Shown here piece by piece: positions 44,885-54,909 of a stretch of DNA of 64,000 nt. Positions within the stretch are counted from its first letter, which is position 1. Each line of letters opens with the position of its first letter. Where the stretch lies: contig NC_079244.1 in NCBI RefSeq assembly GCF_028009165.1, positions 1,364,001 through 1,428,000 of the forward strand, given 5' to 3'. Under the pieces are notes generated by a model. That model saw only the letters and a program-made list of their open reading frames with translations, had not been told where the DNA came from and made no database searches. This DNA is from Akanthomyces muscarius. Its lineage: Eukaryota; Ascomycota; Sordariomycetes; Hypocreales; Cordycipitaceae. Position numbers and translations under genes: made by a program.

Positions 44885-44900
44885 AAAAAAAAAAAAAAAA
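44885..44900. repeat. Poly-A tract
   Basis: A run of 16 A residues in non-coding DNA, flanked by CACC and TACACG. There is no sign of a retroposed gene next to it. Confidence 0.9.
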
Positions 44901-46235
44901 TACACGAATGCGCCACAATGCGAGGTCAACGCCGCCACGTGGAGTGGCGGCTGCTGTGGCTGTGCGCACGACCCAGGGTGGTTTGTTAGCGTCCTTTCCC
45001 GGCCGATTGGTTCTGTGAGGCGCAGCAGGGCGCCCCATCTTTTTGCATGTGAGATGCGTCACTACAAAGGGAAATTCATCCTGCAAGATTTATGAATGAC
45101 TGTGTCTCGGACGAGAAGATTCCATCGCTTGCAAATTAACGAGACACGGTTATTGATTCGATTCCAATCTTGGGCAATTGGGTTCATCTTGGGAGAAAGA
45201 AAAACCTTGGTCATTGTACAGTGTTCTGCGACGGACCACATGACCGGTGACGCATCGACAAGAGTGCCTTGCACATGCACGACCGACAGTTGCGCCCAGC
45301 ACACAGTATCACGGCCGTGAAAAATTGATTGCAACTGGCCAAATTCTGTCAAAAACTATGAGAATAGGCTGACAAATTAGTCGCTTCATTTTCTAACAAT
45401 GTGCTTTTATCTGAAACTTTGCACCAGTGACTCAATGACTCCTTCATCCTTGCTAGCCCCCGCGACTTACACGGAGTCGGCTGGTCCAGGCCGTGGCATT
45501 CACAAGTCTTCACGAGCAAAGCTAGTCCGGGGCGGGCCTCACAATTTTTCTTGCCACCTCCACAAAGCATCGTCACAGCCAGTCTTTGCCAGATTTCACA
45601 TGCTTCTTTTCCCCAGAGATGAGAAGCAGCAGACTAGGCGCGGGCCATGCCGTGATTTCTTCGCCACCACACGCTAGCTCGCGATGGCCTCGAAAGAAAA
45701 CCATTAGCCATTTTCTTTTTTATCCAGCTCAAACTTCACTAGGCAGCGCATACACGTAATCCAATATTATTCATTCGCAGCGTGTCGTCAACTTTGCGCG
45801 TCTTTTCACGCCAGACTTGCCATTGCTGGGGGGGGGACTTGGCTCCCATTTTGCCACCCAGACTCGTTACACTTGACACTTGACAGGAATAACGCGCAGA
45901 CACTTACCATGTACTTTTTTGTATCTTCTAGGCAGAAATAGCTTACGCATGTACTGTTTACTATCGGCACTCCCATTTGGCGGCCTCTTTGGCTGTGTGA
46001 GTCAACATACAGTCACCACGCTTCACAGATTCACGCCTTGGGGGAATCTATTCTATTCAAATCATGAACCGATATTGGACCGCTGATACAGTACTCTATA
46101 ACAGAAAAGGAGATTCGTAAAACATTGCGTCACCTGACTCGTGACTAGAGCAAGCCAAGGCTTTGAATTTGCAACAAAGGCGCTTAGCAAGACACCCATC
46201 AGCATCCCATCCTTTGCATGTTTTTGATCCCGTCG

Positions 46236-47505
46236 TCACGCATCCAACGGCTTGCGCGCGTGCAGGTTGTGAAACGGAAAGTACGAGTGAAACTTGGGCA
46301 GACCATTCTCCCCGGCCGCCATGAGCGACTTGCGCACGTCGACGAGGAACACCTCGGTCTGCGTGGGCGTCCACTCGAGGCCGTCACGAAACGGCCGCCG
46401 CGCGAGCCCTACGAGCCCCTCCATGCAGACGTCCCTCAGAATGTGCCCGCACTCCTGCAGCCGGCGCCTCCTCGCCCACGGCCCGTTGGGACACTTTTTG
46501 TGCTTGTACGCGAGCGCCTCGAAGCCCGCGGCCGCGAGCTCCTCGTCGACGCGCCGGATGCCCAGCAGGTCCGAGCCGCCGAGCGCCTGCAGGCCCTTGC
46601 GCAGGTTGTCGAGGAAGTCGCGCCACGGGTAGGGCCCGTCGCAGGACGAGTCGTCGCAGGCGGCAACGTATTCAAACTCTTGCACCTCGACGTAGCCGCC
46701 GGGCTTTAGGTGTCTTGTTTTCTTTGGGTCAGCCGTGGCTTCATCTTGCAAGGTGGAGCATTCGGTGGTTTGGCTCACTTGTATATTCGCTCCCAGAGCT
46801 CTTTGCGGTCTCGGATGGAATGGACAATGTGCCGTACGTGAATGTAATCAAACATGTTGTCGTCGTACGTCCAGCCTGCTACGTGCTCAATGTCGTCGAC
46901 GACAAAGGACACGTTTTGCGGCACCCAGTCGGGCTGTATGGGGGAGAGGTCCATTCCCTGAAATGTAGTATTCGGGTAAATATCCGCCACTGGGATGGAA
47001 ATGTCAGCTTTTGTGTTGTCCCCTTCGGTTATAGAAAAGTAGCACGAAAATTCAGACAACATCTAGAATACCTACGTTCTATGCACCATTTTCCATTGCC
47101 CGTTCCTGTTCCACTTCTGTCAGCAAAACTGTGTTGGAACACGAGGCTCACATGGGGCACCGTACCCAGATCGAGCACTTGGGCTCCCTCGTCGAGGATC
47201 TCTTCAATAGGTGCCAGGAAATACTTTCCGTCACACAGGTGCAAGGTGAGGTCGTGCTTGAGGTCATCGCGGTGCTGCTCCATCTCATCGTTGGGAAACG
47301 CGTACTGTCCAGCGTGGTAGGCGTGATATCGCAGACCTCCGTCCACGATGTGTTGGCGTATGCTCGACGTGAGGCTCTGGGTGTCATCAGTGTAGTCTGA
47401 GTCGATGTACTCGGCGCCTTGCTCGATGCCGTATATCACAGACACATCGTCGGCGTTTCCAACGGCGACATACTCGCTGCCATGCGAAGACGCTTTGTCA
47501 CTCAT
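46236..47505 (-). CDS. LaeA-like SAM-dependent methyltransferase
   Basis: Four exons, 47505-47166, 47105-47076, 46989-46779 and 46713-46236, give 352 aa. The second exon is only 30 nt and completes motif I: VLDLGTGNGKWCIELADIYP, the SAM-binding Gly loop. Without it the protein would lose its cofactor site, so the splice choice is well supported. Typical features of the fungal LaeA/TAM group follow: GMDLSPIQPDWVPQNVSF, FDYIHVRHIVHSIRD and HLKPGGYVEVQEFE. The N-terminal part has GLRYHAYHAGQYAFPNDEMEQ, also typical. LaeA regulates secondary metabolism and development from the nucleus, but this is a large family and most members are not LaeA itself. The target and role here are unknown. The C-terminal exon is extremely C/G-rich at third positions. 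Confidence 0.88.
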
Positions 47506-48466
47506 TTTTCTTTCTCTGCCAACTTTCCACTTTGCCAGTTGTGTGTCTTGTTTGTGTGGTTCTTTTGCAAGGGCTGTGAGAGGAACTCGACTTGCAAGGA
47601 GCGACTAGCTATCTCGTATCGTCGTGAAGAACCGTCGACTGGGAAATGAGGGGACGGAAGCACCCTGGTTTATAGTTCAGCGGCAGGCCCCCAAATCTAG
47701 ACCAATGCAGTAACCCTTTGACGAGCATCCCCCGGTGATGGCTGCAGGTTGCCGAGAGAGAAAAATATGTAACAGGGGCCCTATTGCAGGTGGTCCCCCC
47801 GAGCATCCATGCAAGGTCAGGGCTTTTCTTCTTTGCTGACTCGTGTTTGTGAGAGGTGCCAACCTCGAATGTCCGACAGCCGTTGTCTTCCCAGCCCTTG
47901 TCTGCTGCTGCGCTCAATTGTCTCTTTTACCCAGCCAGCCTTGTGTCTTAAGCTGCGAGCGAGGGCGTGGTTCGCCTTGCAGAAGAGAATATTCGAGGCG
48001 AGAGAAGTTTTGTCGAGGGAAGAGGGAGGGGGGGGGAGGCCTAACAAAAGAGAGTAGTCTGTCTGTTGACCCAGACTCCGCTATGGGCCCAGCTTCGGGG
48101 GGGGGGGGAGAGGGGAGAAACAAAGTTTATGATGGACAGAGTTTGTGTGCCGTAAACAGCGTGCGAAAACCGATTGAAAAAAAAATACGTGAATTCGATG
48201 GGAAAAGCCCCGTGTCCCGGCGTCTCGGAACGCCGACTCGAACAGTCAATATGGGCACAGGATTTTAGGAAACCTCGCACGCGGGCCGAAGCGGCGGAGG
48301 CGGTTGGACCGTTTTTTGGCGATTTGGGGTTGCGCCCGATGGCCGGGACGTTACCAGTCCACTGGTATCTGGGAGGGTCGCGATCCGGCTCCGCGAGACA
48401 GCGAACAAAGACGATGCGCTGGCGGCGGAGAGCGAAACAGGTAAACGACGACCGCGCCCAAGATAT

Positions 48467-48494
48467 GGGGGGGGGGGGGGGGGGGGGGGGGGGG
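48467..48494 (+). repeat. 28-nt uninterrupted G homopolymer
   Basis: Twenty-eight consecutive G residues preceded by AGATAT and followed by CCAGAGG. Such a run can form a G-quadruplex on the plus strand. Two shorter G-runs (12 nt at 48097-48108 and about 10 nt at 48027-48036) lie within 500 bp. The exact length may be affected by sequencing slippage. Confidence 0.9.
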
Positions 48495-48712
48495 CCAGAG
48501 GGCTGAGTTTGCTGCTGCTGCTCTGTGACCTCATGCAAGACAATGTCGTGGGATCAGGAGATATCAGCAATGTATTCCGCAGCCGCCACCCCTTGCTAGC
48601 AGATGGAGCTGCATGGTTCTGGTATGTGTGACTCTGTGTGTGTGTGTGTTCCGGGAATCTGGTTACGAGTGATTTTTTTCCTCTCAGCTCTGCAGTATCT
48701 CTCTGTTCTTGT

Positions 48713-48731
48713 TTCTTCTTCTTCTTCTTCT
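48713..48731 (+). repeat. (TTC)n trinucleotide repeat
   Basis: About six TTC units followed by a T-run. A microsatellite in non-coding DNA. Confidence 0.8.
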
Positions 48732-50139
48732 TTTTTTGCTTTTGGCGGCCCCAAGCAGACACTATGCATCATATTTGCTTTTTTTCTCGTCCTTTTTGCT
48801 TTTTACTTGGTCACAAAGTATCGCAAACAATGTTTACATCGTGAGACGACAAGGCATTGAGTACAGTTTGTCGACTGGTCGAGTCCGAATGTGGCAAGAG
48901 GTCCCTCACCAAGACACATCGATATTTGGCATTACATGGGGGTCAGGTGGTCGTTTTTAGTTGTCTCGTTGTCGCAGAGCATGTTAGAGTACAAAAATTC
49001 AAGCATGTCCAGACGCAGCACGAGGAAGCACGGCGCATGGCGCGGTGTACACAGAGCCAGCTGCTCTTTGGTGCCACCCATGATTGTCTCCATTGCCATG
49101 CATATTGACAATCCACACCTCTATTGTCAACACCCATGCTTTTTTTTGCCTTTTGCCCAAGATTTGGTCTAATCCAGAGTTGGTTTGGACCTCTCCGCGG
49201 GCCGTTGCACTTTTTCCATCCAACGCTTCAGTCTCTTCCCCCACTCCTTACCGCTCTGTCGGGCATCTGGAAAAGGCAGCCATGCATGCGCAAGGCATGC
49301 TTGCCCTTCAGGCGTCCCATTCAGCTCAGCGCCTTTTGCTTTTTTTTCCTTTTCTTCTGTCGCAACTCCTTTGCGCAACCCGCAGCTTTCGGCCTCTCCT
49401 GCTGCCGAGCCCACCCTGCGCAATTCCGTCGTGCTGCACAGAGATGCTCGGGACGGCCTCAAACCCGCCAATATCGTTTCACAGCAGGCGCCGCGCAACG
49501 ATACACCGACCCAGGACCGCGGACCCGGGTCCCTCAAGCAAATACCATGACGCATGCGGGCAAACATGCCCGTCAAAGAAGCGAGGCTCCATTCTTCCTC
49601 GGCGCACAGGCACCGCTTTGAACTCCTGCTGCTGTCCGACATGAAGCGATGCCAGGAGACGGTGACACAGCCATGGGTCGTGGGCCATTTTCGAGTAGGT
49701 GACCCGACAAGTCGGATCCGGTCCACTCTTTGGTTATTATCACTTGTCAGAAACTACGGAAAAGACAGGTTAGTTTAGCGGCTTTCCAATTACAGGCGAC
49801 CGGGCCGCGAAACCCGCGGACCGCTTCGGAGCCTGCCGATTTGGACCAAGTGTCATACTACGATAACTAGCGTGGCTTTATTTCGCCCACAGATCGGCAC
49901 CACGAGATTCCAAAACTTGATCTAAAGATTCTCACAGTGGATGAAAGTGTAAAAGATTTGAAAAGACTCTTGTATTCGCAGCCAAAAGGCCAAAACGTGA
50001 AATGCTGTGCAAATCACCTAAATAAATAACACCTAACATACCCAAAAACAATCGTCATCAGCTTGCCTGAAGAGGTCAAGTGAGATCATATCCCAATACG
50101 CCAGAGAACCGTAGAGCGGAGCATCGAAAATCGGCTGAT

Positions 50140-51925
50140 TTACAGAAGGAGAGCAAGACCGGCAAGGGCACCGACAAAGGTGACGCCGGCGCGCTCAGCA
50201 CCGCCAACCATGGGGGGAAGGGTAGGACGAGGGGCACCGGTGCCGCTGATAGTGCCGGCAGGAGCGGGCTTGCAGTCAGCGCCGTAGCAGTTGGTGTTCT
50301 TGCCATTGCCGCCATTGTTTCCGTTGCTGCCATTGTTGCCGTTGCTGCCGTTGCTGCCATTGCTGCCGTTGTTTCCATTGCCGCCGTTACCACCGTTACC
50401 ACCGTTACCACCATTGCCACCATTGCCGCCGGTGTTCTTGCCGTTGTCACCACCGTTGTTCTTGCCGTTATCGCCGTTGCCGCCGTTGCCACCATTGCCT
50501 CCGTTGCCTCCGTTGCCTCCGTTGCCACCGGTGTTCTTGCCATTGTCGCCGTTGCCACCGTTGCCGCCGTTGCCTCCGTTGCCTCCGTTGCCGCCGGTGT
50601 TCTTGCCGTTGTCACCGTTGCCGCCATTACCTCCGTTACCTCCGTTGCCACCGTTGCCACCGTTGCCGCCGGTGTTCTTGCCATTGTCGCCGTTGCCACC
50701 GTTGCCGCCGTTACCTCCGTTGCCTCCGTTGCCGCCGGTGTACTTGCCGTTGCCACCGTTGCCGCCGTTGCCGCCGTTGCCACCATTGCCGCCGTTGCCA
50801 CCGTTACCACCGTTACCACCATTGCCGCCGTTGCCACCGTTGCCACCGTTTCCGCCATTACCACCGTTGCCGCCGTTGCCACCGTTACCACCGTTGGGCT
50901 TGGGGCAAGTCTCGCCCTTGCAGGGAGCAACAATAGTGCAGTCCTTGCCGCCCTGGCAGACAACCTTCTGCTGGCACGAGGAGCCCTCGCACTTGACGTA
51001 GCGGCACTCGTCACCGTTGCAGACGAGGTTCTTGGAGCACTCATCACCAACGCACTTCTCAATCACGCACTTGCCATCGTAGCAGACAATCTTCTTGCGG
51101 CAATCATTGCTATGGCAGCCGTTGGCGTAGTGGCAGTCCTCACCGCCCTTGCAGATAACCAGCTTGCTGCTGTCCTCGCCGGACGGGCAGTTCTCGGTGT
51201 GGCACTCTTCGCCTGTGCAGACGACACGCTCCTTCTTGCAGTCCTCGCCCTTGCAGGGGTAGTCGGGCGCGCAGTTGGGGCCATAGCAGACAATCTTCTT
51301 CTTGTGCCACTCGGGAGCGGGGCAGACCTCGGTGGTGACGGTCTTGGCCTCGGTGGTGACGTGGGGAGTGGCAGGGCAGTCGGTGACGGTAGGGGGGCAG
51401 GCGGTGATGGTGTGAACGTGGTACTCAATCTTGGTCTCGGCCTCGGGCTTGGCGTGGCGGGCATAGACGGTGCAGAGCTTGCCGCCAGCACCACGGCGAG
51501 AGAGGGCGGAGGCGGCACCACCGCAAGCCTCCCTGCCGTTACCAGGGCAGGGAATGCCACAGCTCTCGGGAGTGCTGTTGGTAATGTCATCGGCGGGGTC
51601 GTCACCGCAGTGGCATTCGCTGCGGGGTAAAGTCAGAATGGTTTTCATGCGGAGGACGCGGGGGCAGGACTTACTCGTTGTGAGTAGCAAAGTACTTGGA
51701 CGGGCAGCTAGCAGCGCAGAGGTTCAGGGACATGTACTTGGACTGGGCAACCATCTCAAAGTTGGCAAAGTCGGCCTTGTCACCGGCGCAGCCGACAAGG
51801 CTGAATTCGCCGATAATCTCAGGCATGGACATGGCAGAAGCGGTAGCGGCAGTACCGTTCTGGAACATCTGGGAGGCCATGGCGGCCTTGCCCGCGCCAA
51901 TGGCGAGCATGAGGGAGATCTGCAT
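50140..51925 (-). CDS. WSC-domain cell-wall protein with Cys-rich region and Asn-Gly-Gly repeat stalk
   Basis: Two exons, 51925-51675 and 51619-50140, give 576 aa. A signal peptide ([17 protein letters not shown]) is followed by a WSC domain at about residues 43-115, with cysteines in [37 protein letters not shown] and ACGG. Residues about 160-320 contain repeated short Cys modules of the form C-x-G-x-x-C (CYGPNC, CKGEDC, CTGEEC, CVGDEC, CNGDEC, CEGSSC, CKGETC). Residues about 325-522 are almost pure Asn-Gly-Gly repeats. The C-terminus ([20 protein letters not shown]) is a GPI-anchor signal. WSC domains bind wall glucans, so an anchored wall protein with a flexible Gly-rich stalk is the likely picture. 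The only intron falls inside the WSC domain. Confidence 0.88.
50305..50895 (-). repeat. In-gene tandem repeat encoding Asn-Gly-Gly
   Basis: About 590 bp of 9-nt units (AAYGGHGGY on the coding strand) encode the NGG stalk of the WSC protein. At intervals of roughly 65-95 bp the pattern is interrupted by units reading GDNGKNTGG or GKYTGG (near 50435, 50530, 50597, 50670 and 50738 on the plus strand), giving a second, longer period. The repeat keeps all three reading directions open, so frames on the plus strand here are shadows. Confidence 0.92.
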
Positions 51926-52066
51926 CTTGACAGGAAAAAAGAACGTGCTGTTTGGGTTAGAAACGAAAGACTATGGCGTAGAGCCTAAAAGAATGAATGT
52001 AATCGCGAATGCGGGAGTGGGATGAGGAGAAGGGAAAGGACATTTTCAAGGCAGATTGGCGGTCGC

Positions 52067-52074
52067 TATTTATA
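52067..52074 (-). promoter_or_regulatory. Putative TATA box of the WSC protein gene
   Basis: TATAAATA on the minus strand, 142-149 nt upstream of the ATG at 51925. Confidence 0.5.
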
Positions 52075-54825
52075 ACTAATCTGCACTGGCAGTCCGTGAC
52101 GCGCTTGCCCGGTGTGTAGTCCCCCTTTCTGTCTGGTGATTCTCACAAAAGGCACCATTTTCATGGAGAATGTTCAGCATCTAGGCCGAGTGCCCGAGGA
52201 AGGCGGTTGTGGATCTGCTGAAGAATGCATGCTTTGGCAGGTGGCAGGCGTGACAGCACTTGTTGTGTCTTGAATTAGGCCAGCGGACTAGTCCTGTTCC
52301 TGATGTTCGGCTTGTCGGTTTGCTGGAGAGAAGAAGATGGTATCGATGAGATGGTGCAGGGTGAGACAAGCAGCATGACTCTGCCCACTTGGTGTCGACG
52401 GGCAGAATTCCAGCGGCGCGGTGCTTGCGGGCAGCAGGACGCGACATGCTCTCGGCCAAACTCTGGGTCCCAAACTCTGAGCTATGGTGAAAACGAGCTT
52501 CTTCTTCTTCTTTGGAGAGTAGGCTCAAGTTTTCCCTCGCAATGTCACCCGCTTTGACTCGGATGGAAATGCTGGCTGCCCGTGCTACTTTACGCTCGGA
52601 ACAAGAGGGCATATCTCGATGCGAGTTTCGTCTTTGGCATTGGCCTTCATCTGATATCCACAGAGCAGGCGCGTTTCCGAATGCTCTATCTTGCGACCAG
52701 GCTTCCTCAGCCGCGGAGGTCTAGCCGATGGCCGACGGCATGACCCGAGCACTGGGCTGACGCGAACTGTAATTTCCCGCCGCATTTCCACTTTACTTCA
52801 CGTTTCATCCCATCGATTTCTGCATCGAAGTGATCCGTCCGCTATGGTGGCGATGGCCGTCCATGTAAGCGCAGGCCTCTTCATTTTGATAGTAACCGTA
52901 GGCGACATCAACGCGTTGAGCGCGAGGTGCGAGAGCTTTCCGTCAGATACCATCAACCCTGCTTCCAATACGGATGCAGAATCCCTTCCTTCCGCCGACT
53001 AAGCGCATAATCGAAGCCTTTCGTTTGTTTTCCTCGTTTTGCCATGAGCCGCACAGCAAGAATTCGTTGTCTGTGGATGTAGTTGAGGACGCGAGGAAGC
53101 TGAGACATTGCGGGGATGCCTCAGTTTCGCGTTTTTTGTACTGTTTTGCTGTAGGGTAGCGGTATTAACAGCGCAATAACATCTTCCTACACTGCCTCTT
53201 GGTCGTGATTCAATAGCAGGAAATACGTGTTTAATTTGAAACTTATTTTTTCGACGATTTATGGCTGTTCTGGTATCTATAGGCCGCTTTCGTAGCCATC
53301 TAGCGGTATTCATGTAAGGTTTGTTCTTTTCACGCCTTACTCGTGAGTTTGTTCTAACAGTGGGTGGTTTTCGGCGATACCCAAACATTACATTGACTCT
53401 TCGAGGATTCCGAGCAGAACGCAGATTCAAGGATGTGTTATGTCGTCCCCACTTAGTGTACACCGATTAATTATTACACGGAGACCCTGTCTCAGAAGCC
53501 TCTGCGAGATCGACGTGAAGACTTCAACGCGTCGAATGTAAGCAGAACAACATGGCGCACGAGCAATATGGCACCGGTCGTATTGTGACTGATTATAGCA
53601 TCTTGTTTATCGCCACAAAAACACAGCATCAAGATTTACGGACAGTATCAACAAGTACGTCAACAGCCAGGGAGACTACCAGAATGCACGGGACCTAGTT
53701 GCCAGGTGGATTCACAATGCACTCTGCAGGGATGGTAATAGACCTCCCTTCCCACCAATTCACAATGGCCCCTCGGCTTCTCGGCTGTCTATCGAAGAGC
53801 CCATCTCTGCGGGAATAATTGCAGCGAAAAGACAAGCGATGGAACATGGGGTATGCCCAATGTCGCGAGCCGAATGGCAGTCGAGACATTGGAGTGATCT
53901 GGCCGCGGTCGTATCGCCTGCCCTTTCTGTCTCTGCGCAATTAGGCGAAAAAGGTAGCATAGACTCCTTTTCTGGCCAAAATATCGCGGTCCAATGAGGA
54001 GCCAGGATCACTACAAAGACGGATTTAAAGGTGCGCAAGCTCCCCAACTTTGTCTCAGGCCAGATTTTCACCCAACCTCTCTACAAGCTAAAAAGAAGCC
54101 GTGGATCACGCGTCTGCGGCTGGCATTCCTGGCCGCGACAGCTTTCTGTGAGAGGTGTCCGGGCAGGCCGCCCGCGTGCCGGCACAACACAGACAAAGTT
54201 GTGTCAGCTCCTTTGTAAAATCTCCATGGCGAAAAATGATTCTGCGTCAGTGCAATTTCACATGGAAAGACTAATTAGAACTGGTAGATCGAGAGCGCGT
54301 CGGCCGACGGCTGATCTGGACTGTAGCCGCTCATTGTAGGCCATCATCTGCAAATCATCGTATTCCCATCTACAGAAGTTTACGTTGGCTATTTTCGCTG
54401 AAAATCCTTGATAATCTGACTAACATCTTTATCATCGCGAGAATGACGCATACACCCAACTAGCTTGCGTCGGCGCGGAGCACGGCGGGAACAGCTTCCC
54501 CACAGCAAACTCCGGGTGTCCGGACCGGCAGTTGGTCATCGAACTGCCGATATGTGCGGGGTTGGCCGCCATTATGCAGCTGCATGTTCAGATGACGATA
54601 ATACATGCTGTATCAGTCTTGAAACCGAAGCTTTCGTTGGAAGTGGACGCTTAAGTGCCAAATTTGGAGCTTGAGTACTACACATAGTCCACTTACACCC
54701 GCGGTGATGCTGGCTTTAGCACACGGGTCTACCGCGGACCTGCATGATGAGCTGCGCGGTATTGAATTGAGAAAATATCATGTAGATCGCGAAGTACCGA
54801 GAGCCACTGAAGCGATCTTTGCAAA

Positions 54826-54832
54826 TATATAA
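54826..54832 (+). promoter_or_regulatory. Putative TATA box of the MetE-like gene
   Basis: TATATAA lies 78 nt upstream of the ATG at 54910, in a suitable position for a core promoter. Confidence 0.5.
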
Positions 54833-54909
54833 TGTATTAAATCGACTCCATCTCTCAAACTCTGCATTCACACCAATTCCGTCGGCTGCTATCCTGCAAG
54901 CTGTGCACC

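Larger units (their letters stand above)
38726..46235. other. 7.5-kb region without a supported gene
   Basis: This is the largest gene-free block of the window. The DNA is not AT-rich and keeps a normal mixed composition. Plus-strand pyrimidine-rich stretches occur at 39760-39800 and 40290-40640; the latter follows TTATAATA at 40292 and includes tandem CTCAACTG-like units near 40442-40462, so it looks like a promoter or leader on the plus strand without a protein gene behind it. The longest open frame (43939-44760, 273 codons) has no ATG at its start, no codon bias and no family resemblance. Simple repeats are listed separately. A long leader, a non-coding RNA or a regulatory domain is possible. 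Confidence 0.4.
47506..50139. other. 2.6-kb intergenic region with simple repeats
   Basis: The part next to 47505 is the promoter of the methyltransferase gene (minus strand). The rest contains G-runs (about 48027-48036, 48097-48108, 48467-48494), pyrimidine tracts and two overlapping opposite-strand frames of about 185 codons around 49084-49726 that have no ATG-linked family signal. I see no supported gene. Confidence 0.4.
51926..54909. other. 3.0-kb divergent intergenic region
   Basis: This region lies between the WSC gene (minus) and the MetE-like gene (plus), so it holds both promoters at its ends. The central part (about 52600-54300) contains only short frames without coding bias. I see no RNA gene or mobile element. 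Confidence 0.4.

Noticed and set aside
45142..45160. tRNA-like B-box (GATTCGATTCC)
   Set aside because: There is no matching A-box upstream and the acceptor and anticodon arms cannot be paired.
38726..46235. Transposon or retroelement remnants as explanation of the gene desert
   Set aside because: I saw no transposase or reverse-transcriptase motifs, no long terminal repeats and no AT-rich, RIP-like composition by eye.
49084..49726. Opposite-strand overlapping frames of about 185 codons each
   Set aside because: Two equally long frames on both strands of the same pyrimidine-rich DNA suggest composition, not coding.
50080..51630. 516-codon plus-strand frame of Ala/Val repeats over the WSC gene, and a Leu/Pro frame at 50291-51001
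   Set aside because: Both are shadows of the NGG-encoding repeat, which cannot contain stops in these frames; they have no initiation context or family.
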